From Moniliella sp. 'wahieum' (lineage: Eukaryota; Basidiomycota; Moniliellomycetes; Moniliellales; Moniliellaceae): a stretch of DNA of 64,000 bases. Each line of letters opens with the position of its first letter. Within the stretch, counting starts at the first letter, position 1. Shown piece by piece: positions 45,589-56,333 of the stretch. The position numbers and the translations under genes were made by a program. Under the pieces are notes generated by a model. That model had not been told where the DNA came from. It ran no database searches and worked only from the letters and a program-made list of their open reading frames with translations. The stretch spans positions 124,001 through 188,000 of the forward strand of contig RSEE01000076.1 of NCBI GenBank assembly GCA_003971905.1. Reading direction: 5' to 3'.

Positions 45589-46672
45589 ATGGACGCGCTC
45601 AGTTCGGGCTCCAGCGACTATGTCGCCAACAACTGGATCCTCTGCTACCTCGCCCTCAAGGGCAACGAGTACTTCTGCGAGGTCGACATTGACTACATCC
45701 TCGACCGCTTCAACCTGACTGGTCTCAACGCCGACGTGCAGAACTACCCGCAGGCCCTCGACCTGATCACCGATGCGATGGAGTACGACTACCCCAACAG
45801 TCTCGACCACATCGAAAGCCAAGGCCGGCTTCTGTATGGGCTGGTGCACGCCCGCTACATCCTCACCACCCGTGGTCTGGCCAAGATGGTAGAGAAGTAC
45901 AAGCGCGCCGACTTTGGTCGCTGCCCGCGCGTGCTGTGCTTTGGGCAGCAGCTTTTGCCTGTGGGTTTGTCGGACCACCCGTTCCAGAAGGCGGTCAAGC
46001 TCTACTGCCCACGCTGCGAGGACATTTATTCCCCCAAGTCTTCCCGCCACGGCACGATTGATGGCGCTTTCTTTGGCACCACTTTCCCGCATATGCTTGT
46101 ACGTGGTATCGCACCTGCTGCGTTGCTCTTCCTCCCTCCCTTTCGGTGTTCGCAGAGACTAACCGGATGTGTACACGTGTTTTCCCCTTCAGCTGATGGT
46201 GTACTCGCATCTCATTCCCCCCAAACAACCGGGCGGACCTGCGCCCTTCCTCGTGTCCAACGGCGGTGGTACGGCGGTGTCGGCGGCGGCCGCGACGGCG
46301 GCCGGCAAAGATGGAAGTAGCACCAATGGCAACGGGGACAAGGACAAGGACAAGGAAGCGGATAAGAGCAAAGAGGATGCGACGGGTGATACGGTACCTG
46401 TGCAGGCGTCAACCGCTGCGCTGGTCAAGATTGAGCGGTACAAGCCTCGGATCTTTGGCTTCCCCGTACACGAGACAGCAGTGCTGCAACGCTGGCAGGA
46501 CTCGGCGCGGGACAAGCTGCTGCAGCGGCTCGAGAAGGGCGACCGTGCTTTCGCGGCGGCTGCGGGGCGGGCCGGGGGGCGAAGCAGGAGGAGGGGGGAA
46601 TGCGCCTGCGGGTGCGACGGCACCCCAGTAGAGGAGAGGAATGCACTGGGTTTGGAGAGGGGCGTGTGGTGA
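45589..46672 (+). CDS. CKB1: Casein kinase II regulatory (beta) subunit
   Basis: Regulatory subunit of the CK2 holoenzyme. The ATG at 45589 gives [20 protein letters not shown]. An upstream in-frame ATG at 45436 exists but adds sequence atypical for the family. Family core: [60 protein letters not shown] and [20 protein letters not shown]. The zinc finger uses CPRVLC and [15 protein letters not shown], followed by [20 protein letters not shown]. An intron (46099-46192, GTACGT..CTTCAG, branch CTAAC at 46159) interrupts before [13 protein letters not shown], which completes the dimerisation region. A Lys/Glu/Asp-rich insert ([15 protein letters not shown]) and the conserved [16 protein letters not shown] follow. 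The tail after residue about 290 is low-complexity. The frame is unbroken apart from the intron. Confidence 0.95.
46099..46192 (+). other. Spliceosomal intron of the CK2 beta gene
   Basis: 94 bp with donor GTACGTGG, branch-like GACTAACC (46157-46164) and acceptor CCCTTCAG. Removing it restores the conserved ..[15 protein letters not shown].. junction. Confidence 0.85.
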
Positions 46673-48120
46673 GGGGCGAGGTGCTGCTGGCTGCTAGAAA
46701 TTTACATAGCAGGTGAGGTGGATGGATGCCTTGCCGAGGGTATGGGGCGGCGGGGGTGTGATTGATGGGCAAATGTGCGCTGAAGAATAGAGCAGCGTGA
46801 CAAATTGGAGATGGGAGATATGAGCCAGATGGAGGATCCCCCACGTGGAGCAGGCATGCGGGCAGTGTTGCGTCGGCCGCACGCGGGTGGGGCTCAGGTT
46901 CTCGGGCGTTGCAGGTGAATTCGCCAGGCTGCCCGGCCCGAAGCTCATTGGGCAGAAGGCGCTGCAGTGGCCATGCGCGTCGGCCGTAGCCCCACCGCCA
47001 ACACAGCCGCCAACACAGCCCACATCGGGCCACCACGCTCTCCCTCGTGCCCGTCCTAGCTCCAGCTCCAGCTCCAGCTCCAGCTCCAGCTCCAGCTCCA
47101 GCTCCAGCTCCAGCTCCAGCTCCAGCTCCAGCTCCAGCTCCAGCTCCAGCTCCAGCTCCAGCTCCAGCTCCAGCCAAGTCCAAGCCCACCCCCCCGTAGT
47201 TCTCCCCTTCCTCTACACATACCTCCCCATATTTTTCCTCTGTGTACTCCTCCGCGTACCCCCCTCCCCCCCGACACTGCGCCGCCCCACCCACAACTGC
47301 TTCTTCCCGTCCGGATCGCTCGTACCCCCCGACACTGGAAAAGGCACTAGGTACTGAGTACTGATGGCAAATGGGTTGCCCTACATCAGAGGAGCCCCCC
47401 CCCCTCATCAGTTCATGCAGGAAGGGTGCTAGCTTGGGCAGCGAGAGGAAGGGGCGGCAAGTGGTCGAACGACGATGGCGAGGCCGCGCTCCCTTTGCTG
47501 CGTTCGAATGTTCCACTGCACGCTCAGCGCTCACCAGTCAAACCGGGGGCGAGCCACATCGGTCTAAAAGTACAACTAAGGGGCAGCCGGCCTGAGGCTG
47601 GGGCCTGACTACTCTAATAAGAAACCAACCCCCATGGATGCCGACTGGTATATGCCCGCCTGTCTTCATCTTACCTCTTCTGCTAGACCCTCTCGATTGG
47701 CCAAGCGCATGCGCCGTCGGTGTTTTCTGGCTTGAATTAGCTTACTAGTACAATTTATAGGTACCGGTAGCGCACTGGGAGAAGATCATACTAAGTAGAG
47801 TGGGGAGACAGAGTGGCGTCAAGCTACTACTATAGAAGCGGATCGGGGGCTGCTGGTCAGTATGTCCATATGTGTCTCTCTACCGGAGGGAGGTACTCCT
47901 GCACTCATAAATCACGTAGAGGACAACACGGTTGCGTGGGCTGGCCCATCCAGATATGGGGCTGAGGGCATGATTGCGCCACGAGAAGCATCAACAATGC
48001 CAGATGCCACTAGCAGTGCCACTAAAAATAAGCGTTTGGAAAGCTGGTTGGGGCCAGAAGACGCCAATCTCTCACCATCGTCTTTGCATAGTACTTTTGC
48101 CCACCGATGAGGGATGATCG
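46673..48120. other. Intergenic with a hexanucleotide array
   Basis: Holds the (AGCTCC)n array listed separately and a run of about 13 C near 47395. No frame is convincing: the long minus-strand frame across the array is open only because the repeat lacks stops. Confidence 0.4.
47057..47175 (+). repeat. Hexanucleotide microsatellite (AGCTCC)n, about 19.5 copies
   Basis: A perfect tandem array of AGCTCC/CCAGCT over about 118 bp, flanked by ctcgtgcccgtccta and aagtccaagcccacc. On the plus strand one frame would encode poly-Ser and on the minus strand a Trp-Ser repeat, but neither belongs to a supported gene. Confidence 0.95.
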
Positions 48121-51100
48121 ATGAGGGCGATAGTGCTGGCAGGGCAACAGGTGAAGCAAGCGGAGCAGCGCGAAGCGAAAACACCCCTGGAGTCACTGCT
48201 CGGTCAGCGGCGGAGAATCGAAGGTACTAGCTGCAAACTACATGTTACTCGTAGTATGGATACGTCCCACCACCTACCACCCACGCATTCCCTCTTGAGC
48301 ATCCTCCATCCCCATCGTGCAATGCCCCACTTCCCTCGCTGGCGCCGCCGCTGCGCCGCCCGCCCACGCGCCCCCACCCTCATCTTGCCCTCGCTCGCCG
48401 AGCTTCCACGTGTGTCTTCCTCCCTCCATCACAACCCGTGGTGGAAAGACGCCTATATCTCGCCAGAGCCGCTGACGTTTTCCTTGACTTGCCCGATCAT
48501 GCGGCGTTCAGCCACCTCTCTCCTGCTCCCTCAGCTCGCCAAACGGTTCACCCTCCTCCGCATGGACGACGCCCCTCTCGATCTGCCTCCCTCCCCCCCT
48601 GCAACGCCTGCCGCCTCCTCGGTCCGCGGTCTGGACCAACTCGCCTTGCAACTCGCTGCTGTGCGCCACCCCCAGTATCCATCACCTCTATGTGTGCCTA
48701 TACCGGTCTCTGTCGCCACATCCACCAAAGCAACCGTGCCTGTGATGTCCTCCTTGCCTGATCCGCCTTTTGAAAAGGTGCTCTCCCCCGCCAATGCTGT
48801 CACCGACGAAGACACCCCTTCCTGCGGTCATTTCTAACCGTAAGCGGGCTCGGCAACTAGCAGCTGCCCAGCTGGTAGGAGAGAAGACCGAAAAGACCCC
48901 ATCGACCTCAGAATTGGTCTTAGGGGTTGGCCAGTCCCTCCCCATCTCCTCGCCCCTAAAAGAAGACAATGAGGTCCAACGCCCTGTTGGTCGTGCCCCG
49001 GAGGCCGAGGACGAACCAACCTGCGCCTCACCACAACCCATCGCTCTGAGGACACTAAAATGGAGACATCCCCCGTTTCTACCCCCGGATCCATCTCTGC
49101 TCTCATCAGCACTCCGGGAAACGCAGCTCCCGAAGCCGAGGCGCTTTTGGCACCTCTCCCAACGATGACCAACGATTCCGCTGCAGATGGCGCCACCTCC
49201 CCTACCCCGGGCCTTGCACCCTGTTCCACCTCATCGTCCTTCCTTCGGAGGGCGAAGAGTGTCCTTCCTCGTTCATCTGCCCAGCGCAAAGGTACTAATG
49301 AAGGAGGTATGGCCCAGCCGGCCACACAGTCCGACGGGCTTCTACGGCGGAGCTGCACCAGCGCTAGTGGCCGCTCCCCCCTATCTTTTTGGCGTGGGCG
49401 GGGCACGGTTTCCCGTTCACAAGAACAGCGTACGAAACCCCAATCCACAACAGAGAAGCCGCTGCCACCTGTATCCCTATGGCAGAAGGGTGGTAAAGTA
49501 AATCAATTCCTCTCCCGTTATGGCAGCCTGCATCGGCATCGATCCGCTCGCACGCCCCCTAATGCCCCTGCTGTGGACAAATCCAGCGGTACGGCCTCTA
49601 CCCCGATCAAGGAGAAGGAACGCGTCTCGCTTGTTGCAAACCAACACCCAACTTACTTAACTCCTCAACCATCAGCATCAATGAAGAAGGACATACTCGG
49701 ACTCACATTAGCCACCCTAATACGGAGGGAACTACTGCCGTGCCCGTTAAAGAAGACAACTCTACCTCACCCTCTTCAAGAGAAAAACAAGGCTGTTCCC
49801 TCCCCTGTCCATCAGGGCCAGTGGACCCCTTACTGGCTGGTAACCATCCCATCTACGTCCCCCAAAGCCTCTCCGCCCAAATTGAGGCAATCAAAAGCGA
49901 GACGGAGACGGAGATAAATGCGAAAAGGGAGATGGAGACAACAACAAATACCGAAACAGATGAGAAGGAGACGGAAATGGAAGGCAATACCACCGATTTC
50001 CCCCTAACGGTTCCCTTGCGTCTACCTGACGAGGCTGGTCGGGTGCAAAGACTGTCTGGTGCGCCATCAAGTCGGGTGGTCCGTCGAACGCTGATCTTCC
50101 GGGATGAGGGAGAGGATAGGCGCAACTCAATTCTCTCTATCCTATCACGCCGCTATCTCACACGCCAAGCAACACGGAGCCATGTGGGGGATGTACCGTG
50201 CGAAGTGCGAGAATTGGTACCGCGTGCATCGCGCGCAAATAGTACTCTCACGTTTGGATCTACAACCGACCCACGGATGACGGTGGGTTCGTTCCTCGAA
50301 GCACAGATCGTTTTTCCATTGATAGCTCCTGGTCCAGCGGGACTGCCGCTACAAGGGGCGGTGGCGGGAAGAGAACGGGTTTTGACCTCCACCACAACGC
50401 GATACACTCAATCTTCATTTGGCGGGAGCGTTCGCCGCTCTGACCCTCCCCTACACCTACCCGGAATGGGCCAACACATTGAGATCACCGAGCATGAGGA
50501 TGGCCATGTGGTCTGGAATGTTCTGCAAGAACTTCAACCGTTGGAAGGAAACGGAACTCTTCATCGCTTTCCTAGTAGTTCTGGTGTTTCTGGGGTGGGA
50601 AGCAACGGCGACGACGACGGAAACCAATCAAGACGCCAGACAAGCCGTTCGGACCGATGGAGCTACTATGGCCTTCGTGACTCTGCCCCGTTTGCCACGC
50701 AGCCAGAATTGGATGCTGAAGCAGAAGAGGCCGAGGGAGATCAAGAGGAAAATCACAGTGTCCCAAACAAGGCTTGGCGTACCTTACTTGGCTCTTCTCC
50801 ATTGCTGCCCCTTTCCCCGCCCCCGCTTGGGAGTGCAACCCCATCAAAACAAGCTCAGAAAGCCAACATTATGTACACCCTCCCACTTAGTGCTTCAGAG
50901 GCAGATTGGCTTCCATTGGCCAGCTCAGAAGCAGTACAGCGCCACCACACGACCTCTGCTGTTGCCCCCAAGCTTGATCAGCATGATCCCGTCTTTCAAT
51001 CTTCCATCCAGAACCTTGCATGTGAATCAGAAGAACCTCCCACACATGTGATCTGGACAACCGACGAAGATGTAGCGGCGATGCTCGAATCTCTCTCTCG

Positions 51101-51236
51101 TGGGACCGACTCGGCCAAGGTGGAAATCAAGTTTCATACCCCCCTCCCGGTCTTGCCTGTTGGTCGGAAGGCTCAATCGGACGGGGTTGAGGAAGAACCT
51201 TATTACCACAGTTCCTCTCTTCCTTCCCCACATTAA
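48121..51236 (+). CDS. Long intrinsically disordered protein with conserved-looking C-terminal part, unrecognised
   Basis: Four overlapping plus-strand frames (about 48121-48837, 48770-49168, 49060-49917, 49740-51236) continue one another with small overlaps, as expected for one long gene with three one-base shifts, or introns. The start is uncertain; a plausible ATG is at about 48322 (MPHFPRWRRR). The N-terminal part is rich in P, S, T and A (MDDAPLDLPPSPPATPAASS). The middle shows SSSFLRRAKSVLPRSSAQRK and VNQFLSRYGSLHRHRSA. The C-terminal part is better structured: GQHIEITEHEDGHVVWNVLQ, SYYGLRDSAPFATQPELDAE and THVIWTTDEDVAAMLESLSR with GTDSAKVEIKF. This last block resembles uncharacterised basidiomycete proteins in my memory, with no assigned role. 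It ends at 51234-51236 (TAA). Confidence 0.55.
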
Positions 51237-52107
51237 GACAATGAAACGCTTACCGTCGTTTTAGATATAAAGCGTAACGACTCTTCCAACAAAAAAGTTC
51301 CTGCCGTCACATCCAGCCGTTTCCGTGATTCTATCTTCTGCCCTTCTTTGCCTGATGTTGTTCTCGCAGCACATGGCTCCTATACACTCCCACTTACCCT
51401 TTCACTTATCTCTTTTCTCGCTCGGATTAATTGGGGGCCCCCTCTCATCTCACCGTCCTCTTAGCTCACACACAGTTCCTTTGGTTTCTCATATTCGAGA
51501 GAATCATTTTTTGGTCCCACGTTTTTGTTCACGAGTTCACGTTCGAATTCTTACTCATTGGTTCACCTTGGAATTGATCACCCGCGGTAAAGAGTGAGTA
51601 TTCATCTCGCGGTGGGACGGGTGCCGGTGGATGGCTAATGGTGAATGATGGGACCCAACAACAGCGTAGCATCTGCCGTTCCAGGTGCTATCTCCCTCGT
51701 CGCCCGCCAGCGCATCAGCCGGATCTAACGTAACTAGCGTAACTAACCAGATTGGTCACGTGGTTAATAACCAACCATCGATCGATCATCACGCATCACG
51801 GACCAACAGATGCAATCATGCTGCCACTGACACTGGCGCCACGCCGCCCTCCGCGGGCATGGCCTGCGCCTGCCTGTGCATGTTGCGTCCCGCACGGCCG
51901 CGCTGTCCCTCGCCCCCGCTACTTGCCAGCGGCCAGGAGCGGGCCGTGGCTGGGTGTGATGGGGATGTGACGTCGGCGACTCCGTCAGCCGCATCCGATA
52001 TTCGGCCCCCGTGCGAGTGAGTTGGGGAGCGACCGCAGAGGGTCGCTGGCCCGTCTGACAACCACCATCTCCTCCCCGTGGCCGCACCCCCGCTGCCCTC
52101 GCTGGCC
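51237..52107. other. Intergenic between disordered-protein gene and PI synthase
   Basis: No gene or repeat is recognised. The end near 52000-52107 is GC-rich and should contain the PI synthase promoter and leader. The frame of PI synthase is open upstream of its ATG, so the N-terminus could be slightly longer. Confidence 0.4.
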
Positions 52108-53089
52108 ATGCCCGCCTCTGCTTCTGCCTCCCCCGCACCCAACGGGCTCCTTGCCCCCCCGCCCGCTGATGCACCCGTAATGGAGAAGACCCCGTCCGGC
52201 ACGACGATTGTGCCCACTCCGCATGAGAATGTGTACCTCTTTGTGCCCAACCTGATTGGGTATGCGCGCGTCGTGCTCGCCCTGGGCAGCCTGGTGTTTA
52301 TGGGCAACCATCCCAAGTACTGCACTGTCCTATACTGCATCTCCTGTCTTCTTGACGCGTTCGATGGCATGGCCGCCCGCGCACTCAACCAGTCCACCAA
52401 GTTTGGGGCTGTGCTCGACATGATCACCGACCGGTACGCACTCCCCTCTCCCTATGCACCCACATGCTGACATTGGTAGCCTAGGTGCACGACGTCGTGC
52501 CTGCTGTGTTTCCTAACGGCCGAGTACCCCGATTACAAGATCCTGTTCCAGCTGTTGATTGCGCTCGATTTCAGCAGCCACTACATTCACATGTACGCCT
52601 CCATTTCCGCTGGCTCGTCGTCGCACAAGTCCGTGTCGAAGGAGACGAGTGTATTGATGTGGTACTACTACCACAACCGCAACGTCCTCTTTTTCGTCTG
52701 TGCCGCCAACGAGCTCTTCTTTGTCGCACTCTACCTGATCAAGTTTTACACCACCCCGCTCGGGTTGCAGGCAAGCTACGTGTTGGCCCCCGCCTTCTTT
52801 TCGCTCGAGGCTTCCTCTTTGTGGGTATCCGAGGCGGTGCTGGGTACTCACGGGGCATGGGCACAGTGCCTCATCCACGGCATTACCTACCTCACCTGGC
52901 CCAGCTTCTGGCGGGATCACATTGCCCATTTGCGCATTTAAGCAGGTGATCAACGTGATTCAGATGAACAAGGCAGCGTCCATGTTGGCTCACGCGGATG
53001 TTGTAGCCCGGTACGAAGCCCGCGTTCGTACTTCGGCTGCCCCAATCGAAGCAACAGCAAGCATGGCAGAAAAGGCAGGAAAGGCATGA
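52108..53089 (+). CDS. PIS1: CDP-diacylglycerol-inositol 3-phosphatidyltransferase (PI synthase)
   Basis: ER membrane enzyme making phosphatidylinositol from CDP-diacylglycerol and myo-inositol. The ATG at 52108 precedes an A/P-rich leader; conserved sequence starts ENVYLFVPNLIGYARVVLAL. The CDP-alcohol phosphotransferase motif DxxDGxxARx8GxxxDxxxD is complete: DAFDGMAARALNQSTKFGAV and LDMITD (about 52357-52428). An intron at 52434-52484 (GTACGC..CTAG, branch CTGAC) splits the Arg codon after that motif. Exon 2 gives CLLCFLTAEYPDYKILFQLL, DFSSHYIHMYASISAGSSSH and MWYYYHNRNVLFFVCAANEL, with several membrane helices. A one-base shift near 52900 leads to AFKQVINVIQMNKAASML and ARYEARVRTSAAPIEA, ending GKA with TGA at 53087-53089. 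The 3' UTR has a CTCTC-rich pyrimidine tract. Confidence 0.93.
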
Positions 53090-53431
53090 ACTTCCTTTCT
53101 TCTCTTCTATTCTCTTCTCCTCTCCTCTCCTCTCCTTTCCTCCCCCTCCCCCTCCCGCTCTCCCTTTGGTCTGTTGCCGCACATCACTGTGCGTGTTTGC
53201 TTGTCTATTTGATGTACCCTCAGTATTCCTTGCATTGCATCCCAAGGGCTAAACGCTAACTCGCAGACCCCAGTCATAATTACTTAACGTTTGCATGTGA
53301 CCTTGGCATGCCCTAGAATTATTGAAGGCTAAGGGGTCGCACACGACATAAAGCCAACTGAAGCTTGAAGATAGTGCATTGCCACCTGTGGAAACTACTC
53401 CTGGAACCACCTGTGAGATTTCGATAACCAA

Positions 53432-53519
53432 TCCTCGATGGTCCAACGGCTATGATGTGACGCTCTCACAGCTCCGGCTGAGTACCGTCAAGACCCGGGT
53501 TCGACTCCCGGTCGGGGAA
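53432..53519 (+). tRNA. tRNA-Glu (CTC) with a 16-nt intron
   Basis: Acceptor TCCTCGA/TCGGGGA (53432-53438 with 53512-53518, one G-T pair). D arm GTCC..TGAT (with one mismatch). Anticodon stem TGACG/CGTCA with loop C-T-CTC-A-C and anticodon at 53465-53467. The canonical intron lies after position 37, CAGCTCCGGCTGAGTA (53469-53484). T arm CCGGG-TTCGACT-CCCGG, discriminator A at 53519. The B box GGGTTCGACTCCC is strong. About 340 bp without other features separate it from the PI synthase end; RPC9 starts 168 bp downstream. Confidence 0.92.
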
Positions 53520-53687
53520 CTTTTGCCCATTTCATTTTTGGCTGGGAGATCAGGCGGAATTGGGGCCGTCCTGCTGTTCCGCTGCCTGGCTGATTTTTCT
53601 CCTTGGAGCAGCCTGGGCCGGCGTCCATCTCCAAGTGGACCAACCGATCCACACTCTTTGTCCGCTCTCTTCGCCTGACTGGCCGCG

Positions 53688-54551
53688 ATGAAGGTGGTGT
53701 CTGCATGCACGGCCTTCTATCCGACTACGAAGTATTGTCGGTCCTGCGTGACTTGCAGCAACAGCAGATCCGCGCCTTTCATCGTGCCCAGGGCAAGGAA
53801 GACACCGACCTGTCGACCGGGCCCACTGAGCTGGACCCAGAGGAGGAAGAAGCCTATTTGCGCACCATCCCTTCCAACCTCAAGGATGTGCAGCTCGAGG
53901 TACGTTGTGCTTCCGATCCCTCTCTTGTCACCCTGTCCTAAAAAAACAAAAGTTGACTGAAGGATGGATTGTGGGGATGCGGATTAGTCGATGAGCATGC
54001 TTTCCGAGACGTTCCGTGGCAGCGCACCAGACCGAGGCAGCCGTCGAAGCATTTCTCCAGGAATTGACTCTGGCGGGCTTTCGTGGTCCACACGGGCCAC
54101 GAGGCAGACGTCAAGCCATTCTGTCCAAAATGGAGCAACTCCAGATCCTTAATCTCGTACCGACTAAGACGGTGGAACTGTACACGGTACGTGTGGGACG
54201 TGGCAGAAACATGTGTATTTGGTTGCAACCACTAACCTGGTTCTTTGTCCTGTGTCTGCGCCTGGTACTGTACAGATCGTTGACGAGCTCGAGACGCGAT
54301 TGGAGACCGAAGACGTGGATGCGTTACTTGACATTGTACAGAGGACGTTACCTTTGCCCCAACCGTTTGCCGAACTTGCCACGGAAGGAGGGGAGGCCGT
54401 CGAGGTGCCTGCTGAGGAAGGGGAAGAAGACGGGGCCGAAGGCGAGTACGAAGAGGAGGATGAAGCGATGGATGAAGCCAACGATTTCGTCGTTGAAGGC
54501 CGGGCTGATGCGGAGGATGCGGTGGGCGACGAAGCCCCGGACGACGATTGA
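53688..54551 (+). CDS. RPC9: DNA-directed RNA polymerase III subunit RPC9 (Rpb4 fold)
   Basis: Forms the Pol III stalk with RPC8 and contacts initiation factors. The likely start is the ATG at 53688 (MKVVSACTAF); one base missing near 53718 leads to LSDYEVLSVLRDLQQQQIRA, the family start. Then PEEEEAYLRTIPSNLKDVQL. Intron 1 begins GTACGTTG at about 53900 and ends GATTAG at about 53987. Exon 2 (another one-base break near 54020) gives AHQTEAAVEAFLQELTLAGF and the hallmark SKMEQLQILNLVPTKTVELY. Intron 2 is 54187-54275 (GTACGT..TACAG). Exon 3 gives IVDELETRLETEDVDALLDI and VQRTLP, then a long acidic tail rich in E, D and A, ending DDD with TGA at 54549-54551. The acidic extension is long for the family. 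Confidence 0.9.
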
Positions 54552-55070
54552 GGTATGATTGAGCCGCAGACGCTTCCCCCTCCACCAAGCTCAAGCAACA
54601 GGGTTTTTTTTTGTCCCTCTTGCTCCCACGCATCACGTTCCTTCTTGTCCCTTTCTAAGCCGTCCTCATCTTTAACCCCCGCCATCCAGAGTCGCGTCTC
54701 TGGTTCTATACCTATTGTCTCGCTTGTCAAATGCATGACGTGCGCAGCAACGTCGGTCGAACCGTTGTATTACCGGTTATTGGATGTTGGAACGCAGGAA
54801 TGATTAATGATGAAAAGCACCTCAACGAAGTCGAGGCAGCCATCTATGTAGAGTATCTAGAATGAATGGCCAATAGGTATAGGGAAACGGTGACAAATTG
54901 TATCGTGACGATCAAGGGGTATGGCAAACCTTGGTCGGGTGGGAGGAAGGGAGTGTGGTGAACGCGATGACCGTTACCGATTGGGTGGATGAGTACAACG
55001 AAAGGGGAGGAAGGTGAACACAAAAACAGCATGAGCAGAAACTAGTAACAGGTGACACTTGAGTGCAAGT
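54552..55070. other. Intergenic, RPC9 and ketopantoate reductase 3' ends converge
   Basis: About 520 bp holding the two 3' UTRs; pyrimidine-rich at the left. No gene or repeat is seen. Confidence 0.45.
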
Positions 55071-56333
55071 TCAAGCAACGCCTGCTTTGGCTGCAATGGC
55101 AGCCTTTTCTTCCGACTCGCGCTCTTGGCGCAAGCGGTCCATCTTCTCCTTGACGCGGAAGACGATTTGGTCATTGACAGGGGTGGGGACGTGGTACTGC
55201 TTGCCCCAAGAGGAAATGGTACCGTTGATCAAGTCAATCTCGGATGAGCCTCGACGAGAAAGAACGTCCTGGAGCATGCTGGCAGTGTTCTTGGCGTTGA
55301 TCCGGACCAATTGTTCGACGTAGCCCAACATGCGCTGTGGGACAGGCCGGCCGGTACTTCGCTCCCCTTGTACGTTGCGCTCCAGCGCGTCTGAAGCACA
55401 GAGACACATTCTGCCACAATGGCCAACGACAACTCATGCAGCATGGGATCGTCAATGATTTGACCATTGAGCACCTCGTACAGTGCGCCAATCGGGTTGA
55501 CACACGAGTTGACCACCAACTTTTGCAGCACGCGCACTTCAAATTCGGGGAAGGGTTCGACGATGCACCGTGCATCCGAGGGTGGGGCCAAAATGGGCGA
55601 GGCAAGCAGTTGCATCAAGTTGGACATACTGCTGGTGCCAACGGGGGCCACATGCGACTCATCAGCCATGTGAGTGAGCATGGTTTGTTCCCATTGCGGG
55701 CCGAAGCGTGCCTCGGGGGGAACAGCGAAATGGAAAGTGTTCTTGCCCACATGGCAGACGTGCAGAGGCTCACGACGGGCCGTTCCATGGGAGTTGGAGT
55801 TGAGCAAGAAGTACGGCTGAGCAATCGGCTGAACGTCCGGCAAGGGGGAAGCAGCCGTGTGGGAAGGCTTGCCCTCGGGGAAAAATGCGCAAGGAAGTTC
55901 TCCGAGTGGCCTACGCCATTTTGAAGGAAGAGAACCGTGGAGGGACCTTTGGGGTCGCCCTGGCGCCGCATCCGTGGCAACAGAGACGTCACAACCGGGA
56001 TCGTAGGTCGCTCTTGAGCGCAACAATGAGAACGTCGATGGGATTGGCAGCAGGGTGGGGGTTGCCGCTTGGGTTGCCCGGTAGCTCATACAAGAACCCG
56101 GGTTCACGCTCTTGCGTTCCGTCGGGTTGTTCCAGGGTAATAGCCACCGTCCCATCGGCCGAAAGGGCAGCCGCAGGCGGCTGCCGGTTGATGTGGAGGG
56201 TAACGGTGGTCTGTTGGAAGCAGGCGCCATTGCCGTCACGGTAGGTCTTGTCTGCCTCGACGCGAAGCGCCCGCTTAAGGTAGAAGGCCATCAGGCCACC
56301 AACAGAGCCAACTCCGACGATGTGGATGTTCAT
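55071..56333 (-). CDS. PAN5: 2-dehydropantoate 2-reductase (ketopantoate reductase), frameshifted
   Basis: NADPH-dependent reduction of ketopantoate to pantoate in pantothenate/CoA synthesis. The ATG at 56333 gives MNIHIVGVGSVGGLMAFYLK with the GxGSxGG Rossmann loop; an upstream in-frame ATG at 56447 would add a 38-residue leader. Next come IDVLIVALKSD (about 56050-56020), VLFLQNGVGHSENF (about 55950-55900) and PPRHASARNGNKP or its frame partner PEARFGPQWEQTMLTHMADE. The C-terminal domain has VLQKLVVNSCVNPIGALYEV (the conserved K..N..NP region, about 55540-55480), NGQIIDDPMLHELSLAIVAE, LVRINAKNTASMLQDVLSRR, and EIDLINGTISSWGKQYHVPT followed by PVNDQIV, the terminal ING...PTPxN signature. The stop is at 55071-55073. 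Three frames are used, so two or more indels. Confidence 0.9.

Noticed and set aside
46425..47534. 369-codon minus-strand frame and a shorter Trp-Ser-repeat frame over the hexanucleotide array
   Set aside because: Open only because AGCTCC repeats contain no stops; it also overlaps the CK2 beta gene antisense.
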